Origin: JBJMQS01 sp045802605
GTDB taxonomy: Bacteria; Planctomycetota; Planctomycetia; Gemmatales; Gemmataceae
NCBI GenBank assembly: GCA_045802605.1
Contig: JBJMQS010000015.1
Coordinates: 228,221-292,220, forward strand
Reading direction: 5' to 3'
DNA: 64,000 bases
Below the pieces are notes generated by a model. The model was not told where the DNA came from. It did no database searches and saw nothing but the letters and a program-made list of their open reading frames with translations. Position 1 is the stretch's first letter, and each line of letters starts with the position of its first letter. The position numbers and the translations under genes were made by a program. Below are positions 23,225 to 32,250 of the stretch, piece after piece.

Positions 23225-25444
23225 ATGCCGCAAGGTGGCGACATACAGCACGACGACTTACTGGCCGACCTCACGCCGCCGCAGCGTGAAGCGGCGACGC
23301 ATTTCGAGGGCCCGTTGCTCATCTTAGCCGGCGCGGGCAGCGGCAAGACCCGCGTCATTACACGCCGAGTCGCATGGCTCTTGCGCCAAGGCGTAAAACC
23401 TTGGAACATTCTCGCCATCACCTTCACCAACAAAGCCGCCGGCGAGATGCGGCAACGGGTCGATGCGCTCGTGCCCGATTGCAAGGTGTGGGTCAGCACG
23501 TTTCATAGCCTGGGCGCCCGACTCCTTAGGCGTTACGCCGATCGAGTCAATCTCTCGCAGAACTTCACGATCTACGATCAGGACGATCGCGTGAAAGTGG
23601 TGAAGGAAGCCCTCGAAGCGGCCAACATCGACAACGTCAAGTTCACTCCCGATCGCATTTCCGGCGCCATCAGCTACGCCAAGAATCAATTGCTCTCCCC
23701 GGAGCGATATGCGGAGCAAGCCACGGACTTTTTCGCGCTCACCGTGGCCAAGGTCTATTTCCAATACGAACGTCGCTTGCGCGAAGTGCAAGCGCTCGAC
23801 TTCGACGATCTCTTGCTCTGGCCCGCGATGGTCCTGAAGCACGACGAGGAACTGCGTGCCGAGCTCGATTCGCGGTTCAAATTCGTCTTGGTGGATGAAT
23901 ACCAGGACACAAACAAAGCCCAGTACGAGATTGCCCGCCGACTTTCGATCGATCACCCGAATATCTGCGTGGTCGGCGATCCGGATCAGTCGATCTACAA
24001 ATGGCGTGGCTCCGACATTCGCAACATCCTCGACTTCGAGCGCGATTTCCCCGGCGCCAAGACCATCACGCTCGATCGCAATTATCGCAGCACGCCGTCG
24101 ATCCTCGCCGCCGCCGATGCGGTGATCGCGCACAACAAGCAGCGCAAACCGAAGACCTTGGTGCCGACACTGGCCCCCGGCGCACCCGTTCGCGTGCTGA
24201 CATTCGACACCGGCCTGGATGAAGCCGACGGCATCGCACGGCGGATCAAGGAAGATCATCACCGCAACAATCGCCTCTACCGCGACAACGCGGTGTTCCT
24301 GCGCGTGAACGCTTTATCGCGAGCCCTTGAGTCGGCCTTCATCCAGCAGGGCGTGCCGTATCAGGTGGTCAAAGGCCTTGCGTTCTTCGAACGCCGTGAA
24401 AACCGCGACGTCATTGCCTATCTGCGGTTGCTCCTAAATCCCAACGACGATTTGTCGTTCCAGCGCATCGTCAACGTGCCGCCGCGTGGCATCGGCGATG
24501 TATCGATCAAGCACCTGAAGAACTACGCGGCCCCGCGCGAAATCCCAATGCTGCAGGCCAGTTCCCAAGTTGAACAGGTCCCGGTCATCCGCGGTAAAGC
24601 TGCGACGGGCCTCAAGAATTTCCATGCTCTGATGACCACGCTGCGCGAATATCTCGAAGCCAGTGCGGATGAAGTGATTCGCCAAGTGCTCGACCGCAGC
24701 GGCTACCGGGCCATGCTCGCCGAGTCGCGAGACCCCGACGACGAGGAACGCCTCGCCAACATCGAGGAACTCATCACCGCCGCCAAGCAATTCATCCCGG
24801 CCGAGGGCGAGCCGACGATCGGCGCGTTCCTCGAGCAGATCACGCTCGCCAGCGATGTCGATAGCTGGGACGACGAGAACGATTGTGTCTCGGTTATGAC
24901 GCTGCACTCCGCGAAGGGCCTCGAGTTTCCCGTGGTCTACATGCTCGCGGTGGAGCAGGGGCTATTGCCGCACGATCGCAGCTTGGCCAAGGACGAAGAA
25001 CTCGAAGAGGAACGCCGCCTTTGCTACGTCGGCATGACTCGGGCGAAACACGAACTCTATATTTCGCATGCGCGGTTACGCGAATTCCGTGGCCAAGCCC
25101 TCTATGCTGTGCCCAGCATGTTCATGGATGAACTGCCGGATGCGCAGGTTGAGCGGATCGACCTCTGTCATCACTCCGGCGGCTACGCCAGCTTCGACCC
25201 GACGCGCTTGCGCATGGCCGCCGACGAAGGCCTCGCTCCGCGGCCCTCGCCGAGTAATGGCGGCGGGCTTGGCGATGAATTTGGCGTCGGCGTCATCGTC
25301 GATCATGCCATGTATGGCCGGGGCAAGATCACGTCCCTCGTTGGCGAGGGCTACATGAAGCGAGTGAAAGTGACCTTCGCGCAGCACGGCGAAAAAACTT
25401 TCGTCGCCGACAAGGTGAAGCTGACTGTCGTGGTTGACGATTGA
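23225..25444 (+). CDS. UvrD/PcrA-type superfamily I DNA helicase
   Basis: 739 residues. SF1A helicase motifs in order: LTPPQREAA (Q motif), GAGSGKTRV (Walker A), TFTNKAAGEM, STFHSLGARLLRRY, FVLVDEYQDTN (Walker B), VGDPDQSIYKWRG, LDRNYRST, VMTLHSAKGLEFPVVY and YVGMTRAKHELY. It unwinds DNA 3'-5' with ATP and is the PcrA/UvrD/Rep-like housekeeping helicase for repair and restart. The C-terminus has the PcrA-type tail (GVGVIVDHAMYGRGKI...MKRVKVTFAQHGEKTF). The ATG at 23225 has GGAG at the right distance. The next gene starts within its stop codon (TGATG). Confidence 0.93.
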   Translation: MPQGGDIQHDDLLADLTPPQREAATHFEGPLLILAGAGSGKTRVITRRVAWLLRQGVKPWNILAITFTNKAAGEMRQRVDALVPDCKVWVSTFHSLGARLLRRYADRVNLSQNFTIYDQDDRVKVVKEALEAANIDNVKFTPDRISGAISYAKNQLLSPERYAEQATDFFALTVAKVYFQYERRLREVQALDFDDLLLWPAMVLKHDEELRAELDSRFKFVLVDEYQDTNKAQYEIARRLSIDHPNICVVGDPDQSIYKWRGSDIRNILDFERDFPGAKTITLDRNYRSTPSILAAADAVIAHNKQRKPKTLVPTLAPGAPVRVLTFDTGLDEADGIARRIKEDHHRNNRLYRDNAVFLRVNALSRALESAFIQQGVPYQVVKGLAFFERRENRDVIAYLRLLLNPNDDLSFQRIVNVPPRGIGDVSIKHLKNYAAPREIPMLQASSQVEQVPVIRGKAATGLKNFHALMTTLREYLEASADEVIRQVLDRSGYRAMLAESRDPDDEERLANIEELITAAKQFIPAEGEPTIGAFLEQITLASDVDSWDDENDCVSVMTLHSAKGLEFPVVYMLAVEQGLLPHDRSLAKDEELEEERRLCYVGMTRAKHELYISHARLREFRGQALYAVPSMFMDELPDAQVERIDLCHHSGGYASFDPTRLRMAADEGLAPRPSPSNGGGLGDEFGVGVIVDHAMYGRGKITSLVGEGYMKRVKVTFAQHGEKTFVADKVKLTVVVDD

Positions 25445-26859
25445 TGCGCCTGCAAACCGTCCATCTGCGAGTCAACGACCACACCACCGGCCAGCCGACC
25501 GCGTGCCGGGTTCGCATCTCTGACGCTAGCGGCCAGGAGTACGCGCCCTTCGGCCAACCGCTCGAATTCTCCACTCATCGCGGCGAACACGTCGGCGGCC
25601 ACCTGCGTCTGCCCAGTGGCCGTTGGTACTCCATCCCCGGCCAATGCGAGATCGCTTTGCCGGCAGGCCAACTCCGCGCGCAGATTCGCAAGGGCTTAGA
25701 TTACCCACCCGTGGATGAGCGCATTGAACTTTTAGCAGGCAAGAAGGCATTGCGATTCACGATTCGCCGGGAGAATGTGACGCTCAAGCCGCAAGCGATG
25801 AGCATCGACACCCGGTGCCATTTCCTCTCGCCGCACGACGCCGCCCTCGACGCGGCCGCCGAGGATATGGATGTCGTCAACGTGCTGGCCCAACCGCTCG
25901 AAGTCTTGGGGCACAACGGCGAAGCGTACACCAGCGTCCCGAACCTTAACGCATTTAGCGGTCAGACTCCATCGCTTACGCAGCACGATGCACAGGTCTT
26001 CGTTAACACCCACAATCGCCATTGCGTCTTTGGCTCGTTGGGTCTGCTCAACTCGCATCGCCCGGTGTTCCCACTCACGTTTGGGAGCCCGGATGACACA
26101 GACGACTGGTCTCTGCGCGACTGGGCCGGCCAATGTCACCGCAAGGGTGGGCTGGTTGTTTGGACCGAGCCATTCGCTCCGAACAAGCCGCACGCCGGTG
26201 AAGCATTGGCGCTCGCAGTTCTCGGCGAGATCGATGCGTATGAGTTAACGCCCGACCATTTGCCGGCGGCACTGCGCGGCTGGTACAACTTGCTGAATGC
26301 GGGAGTTCGGCTGCCAATTGTCGGTGGAAGCGGCCGGGTTAACAACACTCGCCCGCTCGGCGCGATGCAAACAATCGACTTTGTTCCTGAAATAAACTGG
26401 GTCGATTCCATCAAGCTTGGTTACACAAAGGTATCGAACGGACTCCATCCCAATATGTCGGTGGTTGAACATACGGCCTACGGGAGTGCTTTGGCCGTCA
26501 CGTCGTTTGGCCGGCTTGAGTTAATCGTCAACGGCGAGAAGGCAGCTGAGAGCGAGTGCAAAGACGTCGGCAGGCAATGGGTCGCCAATATCGAACACAA
26601 AATATCAACCGAGGGCTGGGTCGCCGTGCGCGTCCTTGACACGCGCAAATCATTCCTCGACGAAAAGACGCCGACATTCGGCCACACCTCGGCCCAATGG
26701 ATCGGCGACCCCAAGCCCTCACCCGAAGCCCGTGCGTTCTTGCGCGATCAATTATCCAAGGCCCGCGATTGGGTCGAGACGCACGGACGTTTCGATTTGC
26801 CGAAATCCAAGACACGTTTGCTTGCTACATTCGACGAAGCCATGGCAAAGTTGAGCTAG
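25444..26859 (+). CDS. Large protein of unknown function, CehA/McbA-like fold but without metal ligands
   Basis: 471 residues, no signal peptide; translation is coupled to the helicase (TGATG). The N-terminal ~95 residues look like a beta-sandwich (VRISDASGQEYAPFG, LPSGRWYSIPGQCEIALPAG). The rest resembles planctomycete PHP-like CehA/McbA metallohydrolases in layout (DTRCHFLSPHDAALDAAAED, then ...GLPIVGGSGRVNN-type glycine-rich region and YTKVSNGLHP). The HxH and other His ligands of PHP enzymes are not evident at the expected place, so activity is doubtful. Family placement is weak. Confidence 0.6.
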   Translation: MRLQTVHLRVNDHTTGQPTACRVRISDASGQEYAPFGQPLEFSTHRGEHVGGHLRLPSGRWYSIPGQCEIALPAGQLRAQIRKGLDYPPVDERIELLAGKKALRFTIRRENVTLKPQAMSIDTRCHFLSPHDAALDAAAEDMDVVNVLAQPLEVLGHNGEAYTSVPNLNAFSGQTPSLTQHDAQVFVNTHNRHCVFGSLGLLNSHRPVFPLTFGSPDDTDDWSLRDWAGQCHRKGGLVVWTEPFAPNKPHAGEALALAVLGEIDAYELTPDHLPAALRGWYNLLNAGVRLPIVGGSGRVNNTRPLGAMQTIDFVPEINWVDSIKLGYTKVSNGLHPNMSVVEHTAYGSALAVTSFGRLELIVNGEKAAESECKDVGRQWVANIEHKISTEGWVAVRVLDTRKSFLDEKTPTFGHTSAQWIGDPKPSPEARAFLRDQLSKARDWVETHGRFDLPKSKTRLLATFDEAMAKLS

Positions 26860-26870
26860 CTGCTCGTTCG

Positions 26871-27464
26871 TCAAACCCTCAACGCACCCCGAAATGCCCT
26901 CGCCGCATAGTAAGACTGTGCCCCGTTGTGATACACGAAGACCTGCCCGTAGCGGTAATCACCGAAGATGGCGCCGCCGAGCTTTCGAATCTCCGCAGGA
27001 GTTTTGAGCCAGCTCGAAGTTTTCGTGTCGAAGTGCCCAAACTTCTGCAGCTGTCGATATTGTTCTTCCGTCAGCAGATCAATGCCCATGGCCGCAGCCA
27101 TATCGACCGCACTATTCTCGGGCCTGTGTTCTTTCCGCGACTCTAGCCCTTCACGGTCGTAACAAACACTCCTGCGACCTGAAGGACTTTCCACCGAGCA
27201 ATCACAAAAAATGTATTCGCCCGTCTTTTTGTCCTGACCAACAACGTCCGGCTCACCGCCGGTTCGCTCCATTTCACTGAGTGAACACAACTTATCAGCG
27301 TGGGCTTCCAACCGGGCTTGTACCTTCGCCCACTGCAGCCCCTTGTGGCGGTTCATGTTTTGTTCAAAACGGGCATGCAGTGTTTTGAGTAATTCTTCAC
27401 GCTGCTTTGGTGACTTTGCCACATGGTTTCTCTTGGTGTTGTTCAGTTGACCTGCCGAGCTCAC
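26871..27464 (-). CDS. DUF4256-family protein
   Basis: 197 residues matching DUF4256 as I know it: LLKTLHARFEQNMNRHKGLQW, MERTGGEPDVVGQDKKTGEY, FCDCSVESPSGRRSVCYDREGLESRK and TSSWLKTPAEIRKLGGAIF. Function unknown; proteins of this family are soluble and widespread. It starts at GTG in a 4-bp overlap with the stop of the upstream membrane-protein gene, so the two are translated together; a second GTG 14 codons later is an alternative start. Confidence 0.8.
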   Translation of the reverse strand: MSSAGQLNNTKRNHVAKSPKQREELLKTLHARFEQNMNRHKGLQWAKVQARLEAHADKLCSLSEMERTGGEPDVVGQDKKTGEYIFCDCSVESPSGRRSVCYDREGLESRKEHRPENSAVDMAAAMGIDLLTEEQYRQLQKFGHFDTKTSSWLKTPAEIRKLGGAIFGDYRYGQVFVYHNGAQSYYAARAFRGALRV

Positions 27465-27898
27465 GATTTCAATCCGTCAGCCCCGCTGATGATCCGACGC
27501 CCGAGTTGTATGCCGATCCACGCCATGGGAATGTAGGCGGCCGCAAGATCGAGGATGATAAACCATAGCGGTGCGGGGATCATGAAACACGCCGCGATGC
27601 CGCCGGCCAAAAATATCGCACCAATGACGTATGCAAACACCGATCGATAGCTGCCAGCAATAAGAAACGCCGTCAGAGCACCCACCAACGTGCCGAGCGC
27701 ATGAGCCAGAAATGGAAAGACAAAGTGCTTTGGTTCAAACAAATGAATCGAAGCAGCGAGACTCTTGGCATCAGTCACATCGACGCCGGCGGGCGGCGGA
27801 ATAACGTGCGGACTCGCCGTGATGAGGGCCATATTGACCGTCCCTCCCAACACCACGCCAATAATGACTGCGCATATGTTTCTGAGAATAGTCTTCAT
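27461..27898 (-). CDS. Four-helix integral membrane protein of unknown function
   Basis: 145 residues with about four transmembrane segments (NICAVIIGVVLGGTVNMALI; FPFLAHALGTLVGALTAFLI; VFAYVIGAIFLAGGIAACFM; WFIILDLAAAYIPMAWIGIQLG). Similar small four-TM proteins occur in many bacteria without assigned role. It is translationally coupled to the DUF4256 gene. The intergenic space behind it carries several palindromes. Confidence 0.65.
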   Translation of the reverse strand: MKTILRNICAVIIGVVLGGTVNMALITASPHVIPPPAGVDVTDAKSLAASIHLFEPKHFVFPFLAHALGTLVGALTAFLIAGSYRSVFAYVIGAIFLAGGIAACFMIPAPLWFIILDLAAAYIPMAWIGIQLGRRIISGADGLKS

Positions 27899-28193
27899 TC
27901 GCAATGCTCCTGACAATCCAGCACATCGCCCGATGATTTGATTGGTATGTTACGAGCTACTGAGTCGATGACATCCGAATTGGCATCCAATTCAAAGCTG
28001 GACCGACCTCGATAGCATTCAGGTCAGGCCAGCCGTTTCCAACTCCGAAAGAAGCACAACGCAACCGCGACAATCGCAATTTCCTGCGCAAGTTCCCATG
28101 CCAGGAGCATTGAGATGACAGCCCAGCATTTCCAGTGCAAGCGGAGCAAGCATCGGGGCTGAGTGTAAGTGTCTCAGTTTGGTCATTTGAATT

Positions 28194-28355
28194 CAGGCTG
28201 AAGGCCTGAGATTTCTCAGCCCAGGGCGCATCCCTGGGTATTGGTGCGATTTGTTTTGCAGCCTGTAGGGCTGCGAGAGACTTGTCGCAGGCCTTCAGCC
28301 TGCAACGGACAAATGAAACGTTACCCAGGGCTGCGCCCTGGGCTGAGAAATCTCA
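28194..28355. repeat. Nested palindromic repeats in a ~580-bp non-coding gap
   Basis: Arms 28207-28240 (beginning TGAGATTTCTCAGCCCAGGG) and 28322-28355 are reverse complements with one mismatch over 34 bp. A second pair, CAGGCTGAAGGCCTG at 28194 and CAGGCCTTCAGCCTG near 28288, is interleaved with it. Elsewhere in the gap (27899-28477) I see only a possible relic on the minus strand at 28024-28150, a hydrophobic C-terminus ending ALCFFRSWKRLA, too short to call. Confidence 0.7.
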
Positions 28356-28477
28356 CACCTTTGGTGTGAAGACAGTCGAAGGCCGAACTGAGGCACTAGC
28401 CGGGCTAAGAGCTGACACCCACACGTGGGGTTGTTCCTCAATCCGTGAACAGTGCCGCCATCAAAAGGGGGAGGCCG

Positions 28478-29101
28478 ATGCTTACTGCTATCCGTTTCGC
28501 CGCGATGATCACCGTGGTATTTGCCCTTTGCGGCCCCGCGCGAGCTCAAGCGGTCCCACCGCCAGCATCAATCGCACCCGCGGCTCCCGCAGTCCGCGTT
28601 GACAAAATGACCATCGACAATGGCCCCGCACGCACCGTCAAGTATTACGTGACGGGCGGCTCCGCGCAGCTTCAGGCTCTCGTCCGCCGTGTTGAGTGGG
28701 TCGAAAACGAGTTGAGCGTGATCGATCAATTGCAACTGTTGAAGTTGGATACCGTGGTCAATGAGCGGCGCGTCGCGGCGTTTCGCACCACGCAGTTGAC
28801 GGCTCCCTTTTTTGCGACCGGTTTCCTCCCGCTTCCCATCACCACGGACAGTGGCGGCTACGGCGAAAGTGCCCTGCAAATTGCACTGGGAAGGCAAATG
28901 GTCTGTGAGGCTACGCCCGAAGCGGCTCTGCAAATGATCGGCCTGTTGGAACAAATGCAAACCGCGCTCGAATCGCAGTTGAAGACACTGCCACCACAAG
29001 AAGTGAAAGCCGCTCAAGGCCCCGTTGACGCCTTAGGTCAAAGAATGGCAACCTTGCCCCGCGTCGCTGCCCCGCCACCGAACCTCGCTTTGGCGAGTTA
29101 G
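28478..29101 (+). CDS. Exported protein of unknown function
   Basis: 207 residues from an ATG preceded by a strong GGGGGAGG site. Signal peptide: FAAMITVVFALCGPARAQA. The mature part has a short Pro/Ala linker, a beta-like segment (VRVDKMTIDNGPARTVKYYV), then mostly helices. No catalytic motif. Probably periplasmic. It converges with the TPR gene. Confidence 0.65.
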   Translation: MLTAIRFAAMITVVFALCGPARAQAVPPPASIAPAAPAVRVDKMTIDNGPARTVKYYVTGGSAQLQALVRRVEWVENELSVIDQLQLLKLDTVVNERRVAAFRTTQLTAPFFATGFLPLPITTDSGGYGESALQIALGRQMVCEATPEAALQMIGLLEQMQTALESQLKTLPPQEVKAAQGPVDALGQRMATLPRVAAPPPNLALAS

Positions 29102-29144
29102 CGGTGAGACAGGAATCGCTCAACGAAAGGTCGTCGGGAACAAA

Positions 29145-30410
29145 TCACGCCCCCGCGTCCGTCGCAGCCGGTGGTTCGGCCTTAGAGTCTGTCCTCGGCT
29201 GCAATCCTACATTTGTTCGACGGCCGAAAACCCGCCCGACTAAGCGACCAACCCAAACAAGTACGGCGACTGCGGCGAGACCGAAGACAATAGTGCCAGT
29301 GATCAGATACAGAGCCAATTTTTGATCCGCGCGCATCGGGTCGACCATATCCATGCCGGGCAACTCAGGGTCAGCGGAGTACAATTTGTCGAATTCGCTC
29401 TCTGGGTCCCGGCCTTCACGGATCCACGACAGTTCGCGGTCACGGAGTTCGGCGTACCACGTTTGAGCGTCGGTTAGCTCCTTCTGAAAATCGGACTCGA
29501 CTTGTTCAAGCGAGATCTGTTCCTCTTCATCGCGTCGCGCAGTTTGCAGGTAGATTGCCCGGTGCGCCATCGCCCTGTAGTTCTCCCTCGCGAGGCCCTC
29601 CGGGACTTCATACGACGCTTTGAGGAATGCTCGAGTAGCGAGGAACTTTGCATCCGCCGTCGGGTTGTATCCGTCTTGAACAAGTAATGTTCCCAATGCC
29701 TCGAGCAGTACCGGAGAATCGTGTTTGCCGAACCTCATCATGCCCAGGATGCCCTTGACCGCCGCTGCCGCTTGCTCCGTCGTAAGGCCTTCGCGCGGAT
29801 TTGGGGACAAGAACATGGCGAAGGAATCTTGGATTTCCGCAAATTGCTCGGGCGGATTGTCGGAGCCAGTTCGGCTCAAGATTGTGACGTCAGCCAGTGG
29901 GTGCCGGAGCGGATTACCCTTTCGGCGGTGCAACACATACTCGACGAGGCGCTTCTGGTATTTCTCCCGGCCAAAGTGCGCGTCCGGGTTCATCTTCAGC
30001 GCGCGGTCGATGTGCGGAATACCCTCTTCGAGCTTGCCGGCGTGGAAGTAGAAGGTGCCGAGGTTCGCGGCGGTTTCATACCGGCCGGGGTGGAGTTCTT
30101 CCACCTTCCGAGCCGTCTCGATGGCTTTCTCGTGTTGGCCTGTCTTGTCATAGGCAACTGCGAGATCGTCCAATAAGCCAGCGTTGGTCGGGTCCGATTC
30201 GAGTCGCTTCAGGCGGTTCTGGATTCGCCATTGGTAAAACTCCGGCGAATGCCGCAGGAATTTTCCCGTGATGAGTTCGAGCGTGCCCGGGAACCGGCTG
30301 CGCTCCATCTTGATCGTGTCGTAGTCCCACAGGCATGCCACCGCGGCTGCCGGAACTACCAGAGCAGTCAAGAAAGCTAGAAGAACGACGCGCCGCCGGG
30401 ATCGATTCAT
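29145..30410 (-). CDS. Exported/anchored TPR-repeat protein with C-terminal membrane segment
   Basis: 421 residues from the ATG at 30410. An N-terminal signal or anchor (VVLLAFLTALVVPAAAVAC, with a possible lipobox-like VAC) is followed by TPR units around residues 60-150 (NAGLLDDLAVAYDKTGQHEKAIETA; AANLGTFYFHAGKLEEGIPHID). A transmembrane helix near residue 370 (LALYLITGTIVFGLAAVAVLVW) precedes a basic tail, so most of the protein would face the periplasm. A protein-protein adaptor role is likely; partners unknown. Confidence 0.72.
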   Translation of the reverse strand: MNRSRRRVVLLAFLTALVVPAAAVACLWDYDTIKMERSRFPGTLELITGKFLRHSPEFYQWRIQNRLKRLESDPTNAGLLDDLAVAYDKTGQHEKAIETARKVEELHPGRYETAANLGTFYFHAGKLEEGIPHIDRALKMNPDAHFGREKYQKRLVEYVLHRRKGNPLRHPLADVTILSRTGSDNPPEQFAEIQDSFAMFLSPNPREGLTTEQAAAAVKGILGMMRFGKHDSPVLLEALGTLLVQDGYNPTADAKFLATRAFLKASYEVPEGLARENYRAMAHRAIYLQTARRDEEEQISLEQVESDFQKELTDAQTWYAELRDRELSWIREGRDPESEFDKLYSADPELPGMDMVDPMRADQKLALYLITGTIVFGLAAVAVLVWVGRLVGRVFGRRTNVGLQPRTDSKAEPPAATDAGA

Positions 30411-30476
30411 TGCGAAGTTACCTCCCAGCAGCGCGCTCACAGCCTTCGCTGTATACCGTTAGTGGATCGCAGTCAA

Positions 30477-30923
30477 TCACTTCTTCTCCACCGCGGCCTT
30501 GATATCGTTCAGGTCTTGCAGCAGATACTTTTTCACCACGCGCTTGAATAGAAAAAGCATTGGGATCTGCAATTTTGCGACAAACGTTTGCGGCTTGGAC
30601 TCATGAGCCTCCGTCAGCGTAATGCCGCCAGCGCCCTCGGAAATACTTTTGGTGGTCAAGAATGCAAATCCACCATCCTCGGCTCTTGTTCTGTAAAACT
30701 CGTTTTCGACCGCATCAGTGATCCACTTTTCCACAGCCGTCGGCTTGCCGAACAGCAGTCGGGTCTCGCGCCACCGTAGCCCGACGAGCCCGTTCGCCGG
30801 CTTTTTAACAATCTCAATCTTCTGAATGCCGCTGATGAATTCCGCTGAGTTCTCGATATCGGTGATCGCGGCCCACGTCGCCGCCTTGGTGCCGTGGATG
30901 GTGACCTGTGCTTCTACGAGCAT
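30477..30923 (-). CDS. SRPBCC (START-like) domain protein
   Basis: 148 residues with the start of a polyketide cyclase/dehydrase-like SRPBCC domain: VEAQVTIHGTKAATWAAITDIEN followed by GLRWRETRLLFGKPTAVEKW and a helical C-terminus. These bind a hydrophobic ligand in a deep pocket; the ligand here is unknown. An in-frame upstream start would add 31 residues of no SRPBCC character. It lies next to the carbonic anhydrase gene on the same strand, 85 bp apart. Confidence 0.72.
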   Translation of the reverse strand: MLVEAQVTIHGTKAATWAAITDIENSAEFISGIQKIEIVKKPANGLVGLRWRETRLLFGKPTAVEKWITDAVENEFYRTRAEDGGFAFLTTKSISEGAGGITLTEAHESKPQTFVAKLQIPMLFLFKRVVKKYLLQDLNDIKAAVEKK

Positions 30924-31008
30924 AGTTTTTCGCCTTGGGTTCGAATGATGATTTATGACCCATTGGCAATGCGGGCTTCGAATGCCTGACATATAAGCCA
31001 ATAACGAC

Positions 31009-31644
31009 TTATCCAACTTCCGCCGAGCTGGGAAGAAATCTCACGCGACCCGTTTCGATTTCGTACACCGCGCCGACGATCTTCATCCGCCCTTCGGTCG
31101 CCCGCGCCCGTCCTTCCGGCGAATCCATGACCTGACGAATGGTCCAGCGCACGTTGTTTTCGACGGCATGCGACAACTGTGCTTCGGGAGATTGCTGCGG
31201 ATCGAGTTCGGGAAGGCCGGGGACGATGCTGCCGAGCAACAGTTGAACTCGCGAACGAAACTGCTCCCCCTCGTGTTTAGTCGCCAACGCTGCGCTGATC
31301 GCCCCGCACCCCTCGTGGCCGAGCACCACGAACAACGGCGTCTGCAAATACGACCCCGCGTACTGCAGGCTCCCCGCGATCTCCGGCGAGAGAATGTTGC
31401 CGGCCACGCGCACCACGAACACTTCGCCCAGGCCGGTATCGAAGATCCACTCGGGCGGCACGCGCGAGTCACTGCAACCGAGAATAGTCGCGTAGGGTCG
31501 CTGAGCCTTGGCGAGGTCGGCCAACGTCTCGCGCCGAAACGCCGCACTGCGCGCCTCGCCCCGGAGAAAGCGTCGATTCCCCTCGATCAGCCGCGCGAGA
31601 GCCTCATCCGCGGACGGTCGTGTGTCGTCAGATGCATGGGTCAT
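31009..31644 (-). CDS. Beta-class carbonic anhydrase
   Basis: 211 residues. It interconverts CO2 and bicarbonate. Zinc ligands are visible: Cys in LGCSDSRVPPEWIFD with the Asp/Arg dyad, and the His/Cys pair in LGHEGCGAISAAL. FVVRVAGNILSPEIAGSLQY matches the family interface. Length is normal; no signal peptide. A SMI1/KNR4 gene lies 9 bp upstream on the same strand. Confidence 0.9.
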   Translation of the reverse strand: MTHASDDTRPSADEALARLIEGNRRFLRGEARSAAFRRETLADLAKAQRPYATILGCSDSRVPPEWIFDTGLGEVFVVRVAGNILSPEIAGSLQYAGSYLQTPLFVVLGHEGCGAISAALATKHEGEQFRSRVQLLLGSIVPGLPELDPQQSPEAQLSHAVENNVRWTIRQVMDSPEGRARATEGRMKIVGAVYEIETGRVRFLPSSAEVG

Positions 31645-31653
31645 GGGAGGATC

Positions 31654-32121
31654 CTATGTTTCGTCTTGTTCCACCTGATCGTAGAATTCCTTTTCCGCGA
31701 GCCATGCTTCCAACGGGGAGGCACCGACAATTTCGATATCCGAGCCCCATCTCGCATCCCATTTGATAATCTTAGCGGGCAAGTCCTTCTTGAAAGCCCA
31801 TTGGGCCCCGACCCCGTCGTCTCCGAAAAACAGGCACTGCGAGACGATTTCGTAGAGAAACAGATCGTTAGCATTTTCGCGGAGAAACTTATTCATTTCC
31901 ACGAGCCCCGTAGGGTTCTCGTTTGACGTAAACAACTGCCAGAAGAATCCGGCATTTGTGGGTCCGCGGAACCCATTGAAGGCTCGGTAGTACTCTTCCA
32001 GCACCGCAGGCAACGGCTCGCCCATCGCCGCTGTAGCTCGTTCGATATCAGCGTCTGAGCAAGGAGGCCCGTACGTCGCGTTTGGGAATTCGCCCTTTAC
32101 CTTATCGACTTCATTCGGCAA
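31654..32121 (-). CDS. SMI1/KNR4 (SUKH) family protein
   Basis: 155 residues. The early PCSDADIERATAAMGEPLPAVLEEYYRAFNGF pattern (acidic helix, then LP-x-x-x-x-x-Y-x-x-F-NG) is the SUKH signature, and ...FFGDDGVGAQWAF is the usual middle motif. SUKH proteins act as immunity proteins against contact-dependent toxins, but many have unknown roles. No toxin is visible in the neighbourhood. Confidence 0.85.
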   Translation of the reverse strand: MPNEVDKVKGEFPNATYGPPCSDADIERATAAMGEPLPAVLEEYYRAFNGFRGPTNAGFFWQLFTSNENPTGLVEMNKFLRENANDLFLYEIVSQCLFFGDDGVGAQWAFKKDLPAKIIKWDARWGSDIEIVGASPLEAWLAEKEFYDQVEQDET

Positions 32122-32250
32122 ATGAGTCTCCGAGAAAATGCCATGCTTATTTGCCGGACCAATCCTCCGGCTGACCTAAATCTACTCAATGCGATCGAGC
32201 CGGTTAGCTGCCGACGTGACGTTTCCCGAGCCGCCGCTTCGGCAATCGTC

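Noticed and set aside
23324..24262. 312-codon frame antisense to the helicase gene
   Set aside because: Shadow frame; the helicase on the plus strand has all SF1 motifs.
28024..28150. Possible membrane-protein relic on the minus strand
   Set aside because: A hydrophobic C-terminus ending ALCFFRSWKRLA is readable for only ~40 codons without start or recognised family.
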